Source: Gemmatimonadota bacterium
GTDB lineage: Bacteria; Gemmatimonadota; Gemmatimonadetes; Gemmatimonadales; GWC2-71-9
Direction: 5' to 3'
Assembly (NCBI GenBank): GCA_029262195.1
Contig: JAJCZX010000030.1
Coordinates: 186,001 to 250,000, forward strand
Length of the DNA stretch: 64,000 nt
The notes below the pieces were generated by a model. The model saw nothing but the letters and a program-made list of their open reading frames with translations, was not told the DNA's origin and ran no database searches. How positions within the stretch are numbered: the first letter of the stretch is position 1; every line of letters begins with the position of its first letter. The position numbers and the translations under genes were made by a program. Below are positions 34,964 to 43,737 of this stretch, one piece after another.

Positions 34964-34994
34964 GACCACCGCTCCGGACATCGGAGCGATGGTC
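34964..34994 (-). terminator. Strong hairpin between the FN3 lipoprotein gene and hutH
   Basis: 13-bp stem (34964-34976 with 34982-34994) around a 5-nt loop. On the minus-strand RNA it is unbroken with one G-U pair. It lies 13 nt after the lipoprotein stop and 55 nt before the hutH start. No T tract follows, so it may be a terminator acting without U-run, a transcript-stabilising hairpin or a regulatory element of hut. Confidence 0.5.
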
Positions 34995-35007
34995 GACGGG
35001 CGCTCTC

Positions 35008-36135
35008 TTACAACGAACCGCGGAGAAGTTCCGGATTTCCCGGGTCAGTCTGGAAACTCCAGTCAAGGATCACGAAGTCGGTCCCAACATGGGTCATCCG
35101 CACAGCGCCAAAGCTGAGAAAACCGGACCCATCGTCCATCTGGAATACGTACCCGAAACCGGGAACCGCCTGTATCGGGGTTGGGTCGTAGCCCACTTCC
35201 GGCGCCCAATCGATTGAAGTAAGGTCGACAACCGGGTCGCTACCGAACAAAGCCACTTCCGTGCCAGCTCGGACCGGTTCCATAAACACGTCGCCAAAGG
35301 CATCGACAAAGATAGAAAAATCCAAGTCTGTACGGTTCCCGTTCGCCACCACTCCTAACTCAAGTGGGCCAGCAAGCCCGTCGCCATTGGCGTCCAAAAA
35401 GAAACGGAAACCAGAACGGTCAATGTCCACCGATCTCGGGAAGAGCAACACGTTGCGGGCATCTGGTCGTGGAGTGTCTGCCCGCGAGTCTGACCAAAGG
35501 CTTTCAAACCCCTCAATGGATTCGGCGGCCACGGCGTAACAGCGCGGAATGCCGTTAGTAAGGGCAGTTACAAGAAAATCAGGAGAAACGGTAGTTCCCT
35601 CCGAATCCCAAAGGGTACCGCACAGGTCCTGGTCCAGATCATACGAGGTGCTGTAGACCCTGTATTGTTTGAACCCGTTCGGCTCCTGAAGAAAAGAGTT
35701 GTCGCTCCAGGTGAGATGCACTGCCCCGTTGAGGCTCACGGATCCGAGTGTTGCCGGTCGATCAAGCCGGAGTCGTTCGTCGATGAAAACCGTGTTGCTC
35801 GCCTGGCTTTCAACTGCATCGAGAAACACTGCAGTGACGTTGTACTCGAGGTCCGGCTCCCCAACATCATGGAACGTTGTAGATGTTGTGGTGGCCCGCA
35901 ATTCGAATTGTCCGGAAGCCGACTGCCGCGAATAAACATTGTACGCATCTATATCGCTGGCATCTACGGGGTCCCAGCGGAGCAAGACGCCAGCTGGCAT
36001 CAAGGGATCACCGGAAGGCTCAAGTTCGTACGTAAGATTGGTCGGGCTCGGTACCGATGTAGGTAACGGATCGGTCGAATCACTACAGGCGTTCACCGCC
36101 AGCGCTCCCAACATCAAAAATCCTAGCTGTCTCAT
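35008..36135 (-). CDS. Lipoprotein with fibronectin type III-like domains
   Basis: 375 residues. Lipoprotein signal MRQLGFLMLGALAVNAC with Cys17 as lipidation site. Two beta-sandwich domains follow: VLLRWDPVDASDIDAYNVYS (about 50-70) and GAVHLTWSDNSFLQEPNGFKQYRVYS (about 135-160; partial) are typical FN3 B- and C-strand patterns. The C-terminal part contains FRFFLDANGDGLAGPLELG, an EF-hand-like Asp-rich Ca loop. The likely place is the periplasm or cell surface; the role is unknown. A weak promoter-like pair upstream and the hairpin downstream suggest a single-gene unit. Confidence 0.8.
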   Translation of the reverse strand: MRQLGFLMLGALAVNACSDSTDPLPTSVPSPTNLTYELEPSGDPLMPAGVLLRWDPVDASDIDAYNVYSRQSASGQFELRATTTSTTFHDVGEPDLEYNVTAVFLDAVESQASNTVFIDERLRLDRPATLGSVSLNGAVHLTWSDNSFLQEPNGFKQYRVYSTSYDLDQDLCGTLWDSEGTTVSPDFLVTALTNGIPRCYAVAAESIEGFESLWSDSRADTPRPDARNVLLFPRSVDIDRSGFRFFLDANGDGLAGPLELGVVANGNRTDLDFSIFVDAFGDVFMEPVRAGTEVALFGSDPVVDLTSIDWAPEVGYDPTPIQAVPGFGYVFQMDDGSGFLSFGAVRMTHVGTDFVILDWSFQTDPGNPELLRGSL

Positions 36136-36271
36136 TTCATCCTCAGGTATCAGGTCACGTACATTGAAAGCAGGTCCCGTGCCACAAACAGAATAACACC
36201 TAAACTATTTATCTACAACAGCTTACGTACGAGCAACAACCAGCGAGTGTGTCACCTTTTGAGTACACAGC
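36136..36271. promoter_or_regulatory. Intergenic region upstream of the FN3 lipoprotein gene
   Basis: 136 nt, AT-richer than its surroundings, after the tatC-lptD stop. On the minus strand TTGTAG and TATTCT are spaced 17 nt apart and could be the promoter of the lipoprotein gene. A GAGG Shine-Dalgarno lies 5 nt before its ATG. No clear terminator for the tol operon was seen. Confidence 0.4.
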
Positions 36272-39200
36272 TTATTGATTAATAGTCCGCTGATCATATT
36301 GAAATTTTATGTCCGGTTGGTCCAGGAGGGATACGAAAAAGTTGAATGACAGGTTTCCGTTGGGAGATTGAGTGAAGGCAAACGTGGCCCGCCATCGGTG
36401 AAGGTCCCTGTCCATACGAAGGATATGCTGGCCGAATTCTTTTGTGGTGAGGTTGTACTGCGTATTCCATGAAAACGACCAGAAGGGAGAGGGCGAAAAG
36501 CCGACGGCAAACCCGAGCGTTCTTTGCGAGTCATCAATCTCCAGTTCGTCCAGGGGCCGACGGCGCCTTTCATCGTAAGTGAAGCTGGCGCTGAAACCAC
36601 CGCCCCGAGGAGCCTCTGTTCTCAAACGCGTCAAAGAATTTCCAGCAGTCCTATCTAACGGCGAACTCAGCGGCCCCTGCAGCGGGTCGTCCTGATTGAG
36701 GTCCTCCACTTCCAACGCATCATCTTCTCCACCCTCCTCCACCGGATTGCCTCCGAAGAGACCAATCACTCGGGAAATCGTCCGTCCTGAAATCCTGAAC
36801 CTGGCTGAGACCTGAGTCAGAAACGGAGAAAACGCTGTCGTGTCGAAACCAACAGGCCCCTCCCAAAGGTCATGTGTACTTCGCACAGAAAAGCCCGGGA
36901 GTAGATCAGAAGTAAGGCTGTTCGACAACGTCTGAGTTCTCCATCCGTTTCGCCCTTCTTCCTTCGCCTGCTCAAAATCATATTGGATTGAAGATGTCTG
37001 AATGCTAAGGATTTTGATTTTGCGGGCGTTCCTTGGGTCAGTTAATGAATCGCCTTGGGTCAGCCCAAACTTCCCTTCAAATGTTTGCGAGAGGCCGAGG
37101 CTCATGGTTTGGAGGGGTTCGCTACGAATTTCACCGCGGGCTCCCGACGGATCCAGAGCCCGCGCGTAATCATCCGGCACCGTGGCCGCGGGCGCGTAAT
37201 CAAATCGCAATTGTGGGGAAAAAGAATGCCGTATCCGTGACAATGGCCCCACACCGGGATAAAAGCCAAACACCGTCGGGTTCATGGAGGCACCGAGGGC
37301 CAGTCGTTTTCCCTGGGCCACAAAATTTCCATTCGTGTTCCGGTTCCTCAACAGAAAAGGCCCGCTTGTGCTGTTTCTAATCCCGACAGATGGCTGGAGT
37401 TTCCAGCTGGCGGGAAACAATATCGGAAGGCTGAAGCTCGTATTCCAATCGATACCCGTATTGAAATCTGATCCGAAAAATTGAGTCAACGTCTGAGTTG
37501 TGTCATTCGGATCAACAGTGGTAACCGTACTGGCCGCGTTGGTGACAAAATCGGTAATCGCAAAGCTGTTCTGCCAGTTCCACCGACCGATGCGCAGCGG
37601 CGTAGAGATATTGATGTTGGTATTTCTGGTGCTGGTCCGGAGACTGTCGAACTGGGCTTCGCCGTTAATAGGTGGAACCTCGATCACCTCCCCGGGCTGA
37701 TTAAAAGTTCGATTATTGGTCATCGAAAACGTGGGTGACCATGTTATGTCATTGCCGATATTGAACGGAGCAGGCGTAAGAGACACCGTAGGAAAAGATT
37801 CGGTAACGAGGTCGTCTGTGATGTTTTGAGTTCTTCTTCCGCCAACCACAAGCGTACCCCAGTCAAACCTTTTGTTAAAATTGACCGCGCTAGTAAGAGT
37901 GGCTGTCACGAGCAAAGGGTCAACCGCATTCTGCTCCACTACCCTTGAACTGCTGGCAAAATCGATACTGGCGCTTAGCCGGGTCCGTTGATCGAAACTT
38001 TGTTGGTGATTCCAGAGAAGCCGCAACGAGTTATCTCCCCCGTTTTCCTGGATCCTCGACACAGAAAGATTACCGTCAACAAACTGGTCCAGCCACTTGT
38101 ACCGGACCTGTCCGTTTAACGACACGTAGTTGTCGGAGAACCAATCGAACGACAGCTGTAAATCGTAGTAATTACTCAGAGCCAGATAGTACCCGACGTT
38201 GGAAATGCTTCGACGAAACCCGGTACTCGGTCGGATCAAATCGTTGATACCAAAACGGGGAATCAACCATCCCGACCGTCGACCGGTTCGGACATCCTGG
38301 AACATAAACGGTAACCAGAATATCGGGACATCGCGGACATAAAGGACGACCGGTCGAGTGACCATTATATTGTTTGAGACCCACTTAACTTTTCCCGCGG
38401 CAAAATGGTAGTGCGGAGTTGGTATGTCACAGCTTGTAAGGTTGGATCCGGAAGAATAGAGACGTGTTGAAGCAGAATCGACCGCCAGGCCGCCGCGGAG
38501 GAACCAGTTGACTCCGGTCATATTGAAATTGGTGAGGGCCTCGTGGACCAATCCCTGCCTCTCACACGTGTCGTAACTCATCCCGTCATCGCCCTCGGCC
38601 ACCAGGACCGTGCCCCCATCGAAGAGCGCAGGGTCACCTCGGGCCCTGAGCTGACATTCTTCCTGCAAAAAGTTCACGGTATCTGCCTGTATTGTTCCAC
38701 TTTCCCGTTCAAGCAAGGCGTTGCCGATAAGATTGATCTCCTGAGTCGCCGCCTGCATGTTCAGAGAATCCGCCGCGTAGCGAGTCACTCTGTATCCGCT
38801 TTTCTCCATCAACGCTCTGATAATGGAATCCGCGCTGGGAAACGACCTCGAAGGCCGCGTCGGCAAACCCAATCGAGCGGCAGCAGCAGTGTCGAGCTCG
38901 CCCTGCGCCAGGGCGGCGCTATCCAACACCCCCAAGGGGTTGCCCAGGGAATCAACCTGCTGGGCCGCACGAGTCCTGTCAGCGGCCGCTAGCGAGTCCC
39001 TGTTCACCCTCGGCGGGCGATCCTGGGCTTCGAGATTTGATGCACCCACGGCCAACAGTGCGATCAATATCGGAGCGATCGACCGGGCGTTTTTCCTCCA
39101 CGCGACCTTTGCGGCGACTATCCCCACTTCATAAAGCAGATACAGGGGGGCCATCATCATGAGCATAGAACCGGGATCCGGTGGAGTCAGAAAGGACCCC

Positions 39201-39820
39201 AGTAGAGCCGAAGCAACTACCGCGTAACGACGGTTCCGAGCAAAAAATTCCGGCCCCAGGAGTCCCATGGATGAAACTATTGTCATGAAAAGTGGCAACT
39301 GGAATACCAGCCCGAACGCCAGAATTATCTGCGTGGCGAAGGAGAAGTAATCACTGGCGGTGATCATACCGATGAAATCGTCCACCCAGAATCCGTACAA
39401 GATTTTCAATACGGCGGGAAGGATCAATGTGTACGCCATTGCGACGCCGGCAAGGAACAGCAAAAGTCCAACAAAAAGTGCCGGGATTATTTTTCTTTTC
39501 TCCGTCTTGTACAAAGCAGGAGACAAAAATGCCCATGCCTGCCAGGCTGCTACAGGTGCTCCCAGGATCAAACCCATGACGATGGACAATTTCATCCTGA
39601 TCAAGAAACCATCTGTCGGCCGGACAACCATGAGGCGGCCATCGGGCAGGTACGGCTCGATGGGCCTGGTCAATATATCCAGCAACTCAAAGCGCTGGAC
39701 CATGTAGAAACCCAGGAAGGTGCCGGCAACAACCGCAACGACGCTCCACAAAATTCGCCACCGTAATTCTTCAAGGTGGTCGAGGAACGGCATTCCTCCT
39801 TTTGCGTCTTTGCTGGCCAT
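36272..39820 (-). CDS. TatC fused to LptD/OstA-like outer-membrane protein
   Basis: 1182 residues in one frame. Residues 1-245 are a complete TatC: FLDHLEELRWRILW at the N-terminus, six membrane segments, the conserved Glu/Pro-rich loops, and SALLGSFLTPPDP. At about 246-270 comes WRKNARSIAPILIALLAVGASNLEAQ (written here in part), which looks like a Sec signal peptide with a possible cleavage after LEA. From about 320 an LptA-like jellyroll (INLIGNALLERESGTIQADTV) leads into an LptD barrel with LTSCDIPTPHYHFAAGKVKW, PIFWLPFMFQ and RRSGWLIPRFG. TatC's cytoplasmic C-terminus makes the topology workable, with the barrel part released to the periplasm. I see no in-frame ATG, GTG or TTG with a ribosome site at the junction. 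Last gene of the tol operon. Confidence 0.88.
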   Translation of the reverse strand: MASKDAKGGMPFLDHLEELRWRILWSVVAVVAGTFLGFYMVQRFELLDILTRPIEPYLPDGRLMVVRPTDGFLIRMKLSIVMGLILGAPVAAWQAWAFLSPALYKTEKRKIIPALFVGLLLFLAGVAMAYTLILPAVLKILYGFWVDDFIGMITASDYFSFATQIILAFGLVFQLPLFMTIVSSMGLLGPEFFARNRRYAVVASALLGSFLTPPDPGSMLMMMAPLYLLYEVGIVAAKVAWRKNARSIAPILIALLAVGASNLEAQDRPPRVNRDSLAAADRTRAAQQVDSLGNPLGVLDSAALAQGELDTAAAARLGLPTRPSRSFPSADSIIRALMEKSGYRVTRYAADSLNMQAATQEINLIGNALLERESGTIQADTVNFLQEECQLRARGDPALFDGGTVLVAEGDDGMSYDTCERQGLVHEALTNFNMTGVNWFLRGGLAVDSASTRLYSSGSNLTSCDIPTPHYHFAAGKVKWVSNNIMVTRPVVLYVRDVPIFWLPFMFQDVRTGRRSGWLIPRFGINDLIRPSTGFRRSISNVGYYLALSNYYDLQLSFDWFSDNYVSLNGQVRYKWLDQFVDGNLSVSRIQENGGDNSLRLLWNHQQSFDQRTRLSASIDFASSSRVVEQNAVDPLLVTATLTSAVNFNKRFDWGTLVVGGRRTQNITDDLVTESFPTVSLTPAPFNIGNDITWSPTFSMTNNRTFNQPGEVIEVPPINGEAQFDSLRTSTRNTNINISTPLRIGRWNWQNSFAITDFVTNAASTVTTVDPNDTTQTLTQFFGSDFNTGIDWNTSFSLPILFPASWKLQPSVGIRNSTSGPFLLRNRNTNGNFVAQGKRLALGASMNPTVFGFYPGVGPLSRIRHSFSPQLRFDYAPAATVPDDYARALDPSGARGEIRSEPLQTMSLGLSQTFEGKFGLTQGDSLTDPRNARKIKILSIQTSSIQYDFEQAKEEGRNGWRTQTLSNSLTSDLLPGFSVRSTHDLWEGPVGFDTTAFSPFLTQVSARFRISGRTISRVIGLFGGNPVEEGGEDDALEVEDLNQDDPLQGPLSSPLDRTAGNSLTRLRTEAPRGGGFSASFTYDERRRRPLDELEIDDSQRTLGFAVGFSPSPFWSFSWNTQYNLTTKEFGQHILRMDRDLHRWRATFAFTQSPNGNLSFNFFVSLLDQPDIKFQYDQRTINQ

Positions 39821-39838
39821 CCTCAGGTACCGCCCTGG

Positions 39839-40642
39839 TTAGCGGAAACTATCGAGGCGAACCTGTGCGAGCTCTGCTTCATCCGAGTCGGCATACCCCG
39901 CTACTACACGCTGGAAATAGCGGCGTGCCTCTTCGGTCTTGCCGGCGCTCAGTGCCATGCTGCCCAACTTGTAAAGTGCCGACGGTGCTCGGGGAGAGTC
40001 CGGATGGTCCCTAGCCACCGCCTCGAAAGCCGCCGCAGCTGAATCAGGCTCAGTACGCTCCCACGATTCGCCGATCATATACCGGGCATCAACCGCAAGA
40101 GGGTCATTCGGATAGGTCTCGAGAATAAATCGGAACCCATCTCGAGCCGTGACGGCCGAACTACGCCTCAGTTGTTGGAGGGAGACATCATAAACCTCGC
40201 GGGCCTCTGTGCTGCCAGACACCGGAGCAGGGGTTGACGAATCATTAACTGAACCCGGGGCTGAAGGCCCACCCGGGGGCTGTGATTCTCGGTTCCTGAG
40301 GCGGGACCCCAGGTCAGATAAACGGGCCTGACTCTGGCCTGTCAATTCCTGGATTTGGACGAGTTGCCTCTCGATCGCGGTGTGGTCGGTACGGTTATCG
40401 CCCGCAAAACTGGTTACACGCGCATCGAGGTCGTCAATCGAATCCAGCACGGCCCGTTGGAGCCTTAGGAGCGCTTCAATGCGCGTGTTAAGCTCGTCCG
40501 CCCGAACCGACTCAACAGAATCGGCACGGGCGGCTTCAGCCCTCATTTCTTCGAGCTGTAATTCAACCCTCCGAACGTCGCCCTTGAGCGCGCAAGCACT
40601 CAGGGCGACGACGGAAAGGGCTAACGCACTGTGTTTCTTCAC
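39839..40642 (-). CDS. cpoB: Tol-Pal system protein CpoB/YbgF-like
   Basis: 267 residues. Periplasmic coordinator of Tol and peptidoglycan synthesis in E. coli. Lipoprotein-like start (SVVALSACAL, Cys17) rather than a plain signal peptide. A coiled coil covers about 25-110 (RVELQLEEMRAEAARADSVE), a Pro/Ser linker about 115-145, then C-terminal TPRs with YDVSLQQLRRSSAVTARDGF and APSALYKLGSMALSAGKTEEARRYF (partial). Overlaps the pal stop by 4 nt, the usual position. Confidence 0.88.
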   Translation of the reverse strand: MKKHSALALSVVALSACALKGDVRRVELQLEEMRAEAARADSVESVRADELNTRIEALLRLQRAVLDSIDDLDARVTSFAGDNRTDHTAIERQLVQIQELTGQSQARLSDLGSRLRNRESQPPGGPSAPGSVNDSSTPAPVSGSTEAREVYDVSLQQLRRSSAVTARDGFRFILETYPNDPLAVDARYMIGESWERTEPDSAAAAFEAVARDHPDSPRAPSALYKLGSMALSAGKTEEARRYFQRVVAGYADSDEAELAQVRLDSFR

Positions 40643-41268
40643 ATTTGCGGGCGAACGAGATTCCCCGTTCCGATAATCACGAACTCGGCGCGACGATTCT
40701 GCTGCCAGGCAGATTCGTTGCTCTCATTGACCAGGGGCTGGGACTCGCCGAGAGTGCTGGTGTCGATTCTATTCGCAGCAATTCCTCTATCAACCAGAAA
40801 TGCTTTGGCAGCGAGGGCGCGCCTATTGCCCAGCGCAATGTTGTACTCATCTGAACCGCGCTCATCGGCATGTCCATTGATGGAAATCCGCATCCTCGGA
40901 TTCGCATTCATGATCATGACTTTCATTTCGAGGCCCGACACAAATTCATCCTTGATGTCAGAGCGATCGTAATCAAAATGGATCATTGAAGCGAAAACAC
41001 TGCGAACCATGTTGTTTGCCTGACGCGCTGCTTCTTCAGCTTCGGCGGCCTCACGTTGCGCTCGCTCACGAGCGGCTCGCTCACGGGCTGCAGCTTCACG
41101 TGCGGCTTCTTCCCGTGCTTGCCTGATAGAATCGCGACGGGCGTTGGCGGCATCAATCGAATCCTGGTTAACCACCGGAGTCGGCGGCGGCGGCGGCGGA
41201 CCACCCCCACATGCTGCTGCTGACAAAACTACGGCGATTCCAAGGGTCATTGGAACGGATATTCTCAT
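40639..41268 (-). CDS. pal: Peptidoglycan-associated lipoprotein Pal
   Basis: 209 residues. Outer-membrane lipoprotein that binds peptidoglycan and TolB. Lipobox SAAAC (Cys20), a polyproline stretch, then an Ala/Glu/Arg-rich helix (about 45-85), longer than in E. coli Pal. An OmpA-like domain (about 90-205) follows: IHFDYDRSDI, INGHADERGSDEYNIALGNRRA and NRRAEFVI, holding the Asp and Arg that contact meso-diaminopimelate in family members. Confidence 0.94.
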   Translation of the reverse strand: MRISVPMTLGIAVVLSAAACGGGPPPPPPTPVVNQDSIDAANARRDSIRQAREEAAREAAARERAARERAQREAAEAEEAARQANNMVRSVFASMIHFDYDRSDIKDEFVSGLEMKVMIMNANPRMRISINGHADERGSDEYNIALGNRRALAAKAFLVDRGIAANRIDTSTLGESQPLVNESNESAWQQNRRAEFVIIGTGNLVRPQM

Positions 41269-41306
41269 TTTCTCCCCACATTCTATGGTTACTGGTATCT
41301 CAAAAT

Positions 41307-42620
41307 CTATCTAGTCAAACGCCGGGACCAAGCCGGCAATTTAGCCCTACCACGTCTCGTTACCTGCCTCGTTCTCCCCGTATCGATGTCGATCACCCAT
41401 ATCTGGCTCGACCCCGTACGACTCGACACGAAGGCAAGATGCCTACTGTCTGGGGCCCACGTCGGATCTTCGTTCCTACCAACCGAAGTAAGCTGTTTTA
41501 CCGACCGGGTCGCCACGTCCATAATAAAGACCTGCGGACTCCCTGCCACATCTCTGTGGAATGCCAGACTTAAACCGTCCGGCGCCCACTCCGGCGCATA
41601 CGATCCGCCGGTTACACCGTAGTCAAACGGCGCGAACAACTCTTGCCCCGTCCCGTCAGCTGCCATCACGTAAATTTGTGGCAAACCGGAGCGAGTGGAC
41701 ACATAAGCAATCCTGCGTCCATCGGGGCTAAACGTAGGGGACAGATTATCGGAAAACCGTCCCACCGTCAAGCGTTGTAAACAACAGTCATCAATAAAGT
41801 TGTATGAATATAAGTCAGTTCCATCCCCAGATGCACGGGAAAAAACCAATGTTCGGCCCAATGGGTCAAAAGCGGGCGCAAAGTCCTGACCACCAGCATC
41901 GGCTGAAATAGCCCTAACATCCCCGCTATCGAGACTGCCTATGTTGATCTGAGAGTTACCAGGAAAGTCCACATACGCGTACTGGTTGCCGTCGGGGTGC
42001 CAGACCGGCGAATAGACGTTTCCAACCGAAGGCAGGCTTTTTTCGTCGTGGGAGTCAGAGTCAATTACCCGAAGCCCGGCACGCCGCACCCAGAGGAGTC
42101 TCGTTGCTGCAATTCCGGGTGTTCCGGTAGAGGATCGAACCATCTCGTCCGAAACGCGATGAATGTCCTGTCGAAACTCAGGATCCTCCGCCCGAATCGG
42201 CAGAGCAAGTGTATTTGCTAATGTCTCACCCCTGACATCGTAAAGGTCAATCGACAACACCGAATCGACTCCTTCGGTGATGCTCACAGCATAGTCAGCA
42301 CCCAACGCTGAATACAGTTGATAGTTGACAAAAACCTCGTCAGTCCCTCCGTCGTCGGATGCAGCCCCGATGGAGAGATTATCGCCCCCCGGGAGATAGA
42401 TCATCTCAAATTGATCGCTAAAATCGAGATCTCTGGCGATGATCGCCCTGACCGAATCGGAAACTGCTCCCGGCACCCCACCCAATACCAACATGCCCGG
42501 GCGGGTTCCGGGAGCGTAGGTGATCCCGATTCTTACTCCTTGATCAATCGGTACCTGCGCGAATACAGGCCCAGCAGACAACGAGAGCAGGCCCGCCACC
42601 GCAACGATCCGTCGTATCAC
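41307..42620 (-). CDS. tolB: Tol-Pal system beta-propeller protein TolB
   Basis: 437 residues. Periplasmic partner of Pal and TolA. Signal peptide ends at VFAQ (about residue 22). The N-terminal alpha/beta domain (about 25-160) is followed by a six-bladed WD40-like propeller whose blades show SPVWHPDGNQYAY, APAFDPLGRTLVFSR, SPTFSPDGRRIAYVS, APEWAPDGLSLAFHR and DPTWAPDSRHLAFVS. Overlaps the tolA-like stop by 4 nt. Confidence 0.94.
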   Translation of the reverse strand: MIRRIVAVAGLLSLSAGPVFAQVPIDQGVRIGITYAPGTRPGMLVLGGVPGAVSDSVRAIIARDLDFSDQFEMIYLPGGDNLSIGAASDDGGTDEVFVNYQLYSALGADYAVSITEGVDSVLSIDLYDVRGETLANTLALPIRAEDPEFRQDIHRVSDEMVRSSTGTPGIAATRLLWVRRAGLRVIDSDSHDEKSLPSVGNVYSPVWHPDGNQYAYVDFPGNSQINIGSLDSGDVRAISADAGGQDFAPAFDPLGRTLVFSRASGDGTDLYSYNFIDDCCLQRLTVGRFSDNLSPTFSPDGRRIAYVSTRSGLPQIYVMAADGTGQELFAPFDYGVTGGSYAPEWAPDGLSLAFHRDVAGSPQVFIMDVATRSVKQLTSVGRNEDPTWAPDSRHLAFVSSRTGSSQIWVIDIDTGRTRQVTRRGRAKLPAWSRRLTR

Positions 42621-43312
42621 CTGAGCGACTCCGGATCAAAGAAGAAGCTCACGGGGAGTATTTCAGACGGAAAACCATCGGGTAGAGGCCCGAACGCCCC
42701 CGAGTTTGCGGCTGATTCAATAGCGCCCTGTGCCTTAATGTCGAAAACGTAACTTCCAGATCGCTGGACAAATTGCATATCGGTTACTGAACCGTCTTTG
42801 CGAATGAAGAACAGAATCTCTGCCCGGAGTGCGACGTTCCCCTCCGGCCTCTCCCAACGGCGGTACACCTGCGCCGTTATGTTGTGAAGGTAGGCGGGAA
42901 ACGGGAAATCCACGCCGGTCGTTTGCACGGTGCCGGGATCTTCCCCAGTGGAGGGCTCCGCCGTTTCTACCGGCGGTTCTGGCGCCACCGTCCGCACTGG
43001 TGCTTCAGCTTCCGGCGCCGGTGTCGGAGGTGTTTCAGGGGAAACAGAGGTACGGCGTTGTTGACGACTAATGGCCACTGGTCTCTCGGCTGGCCTTTGC
43101 ACTGCTTCAGGAGCGCGTCTCTCCTGCGGTCTGGGGCGAGGGGCAGCCACCAGATCCACCTGGTACACTATGGGAGTCGGCGGGGCTGGAGACATCGGGC
43201 CTACCATGAGGACACCACCGACCAGAGCATGCACTACGACTGTACCTGCAAGGGCAATCCCCGACCCGTCTGATCTCTGCCCTTTGAAGAGCTTGTTGCC
43301 AGTTTGGTTCAC
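42617..43312 (-). CDS. tolA: TolA/TonB-like energy transducer
   Basis: 231 residues. One N-terminal membrane helix (GIALAGTVVVHALVGGVLMVG, about 18-38), a Pro/Glu/Arg-rich periplasmic linker (about 50-130), and a C-terminal TonB/TolA fold: YRRWERPEGNVALRAEILFFIRKDGSVTDMQFVQRSG (partial landmarks YRRWERP and FIRKDGSV). The position between tolR and tolB marks it as the TolA of this Tol system, although the C-terminal domain reads like TonB. A short GGGAAAC-like pair sits near 42893-42907. Confidence 0.86.
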   Translation of the reverse strand: MNQTGNKLFKGQRSDGSGIALAGTVVVHALVGGVLMVGPMSPAPPTPIVYQVDLVAAPRPRPQERRAPEAVQRPAERPVAISRQQRRTSVSPETPPTPAPEAEAPVRTVAPEPPVETAEPSTGEDPGTVQTTGVDFPFPAYLHNITAQVYRRWERPEGNVALRAEILFFIRKDGSVTDMQFVQRSGSYVFDIKAQGAIESAANSGAFGPLPDGFPSEILPVSFFFDPESLR

Positions 43313-43734
43313 TGGGGATCAATGAACTCCGGTTCAACAACCATACCTACGTTTCCGGTCCCGGTGGTGCGCATGACCGCAAGGACTCTGATGACGTCTC
43401 CGTACACAACGCGTGCATCGGCTCGGAGGTAGACACCTGAAGCGTCTCGGCCTTCAGCGAGTTGAGCATAGGTCGCTCGGAATTCTTCGTACGTCATCGC
43501 ATTTTGATCTACCGAGATTTGCCCACCCTGATCAATCGTAACCACCAACCCTTCCCTGCTCTGCAAAGGTCTCGCTTCGGCGCGAGGCAGAGACACCTCC
43601 ACTCCGCCCTGCATTATCGGCGCGGTGATCATGAAGATTATCAGCAAGACAAAGGCAACGTCTACCAATGATGTAACGTTGATATCTGCAGTGGGTTCCA
43701 ACCCTCCGTGCTCACCGATGCGGTCGAGGGCCAT
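43309..43734 (-). CDS. tolR: TolR/ExbD-family biopolymer transporter
   Basis: 141 residues. With TolQ forms the proton-driven motor. Single membrane helix with the channel aspartate in INVTSLVDVAFVLLIIFMIT (about 18-37), then the periplasmic domain PLQSREGLVVTIDQGGQISVD and LRADARVVYGDVIRVLAVMR. Start ATG at 43734, 3 nt from the tolQ stop. Confidence 0.93.
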   Translation of the reverse strand: MALDRIGEHGGLEPTADINVTSLVDVAFVLLIIFMITAPIMQGGVEVSLPRAEARPLQSREGLVVTIDQGGQISVDQNAMTYEEFRATYAQLAEGRDASGVYLRADARVVYGDVIRVLAVMRTTGTGNVGMVVEPEFIDPQ

Positions 43735-43737
43735 CGG

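Noticed and set aside
39040-39110. Separate start for an independent lptD gene
   Set aside because: A GGAGG occurs at the junction but no ATG, GTG or TTG follows at usable distance; the nearest TTG is about 25 nt away inside the hydrophobic stretch.
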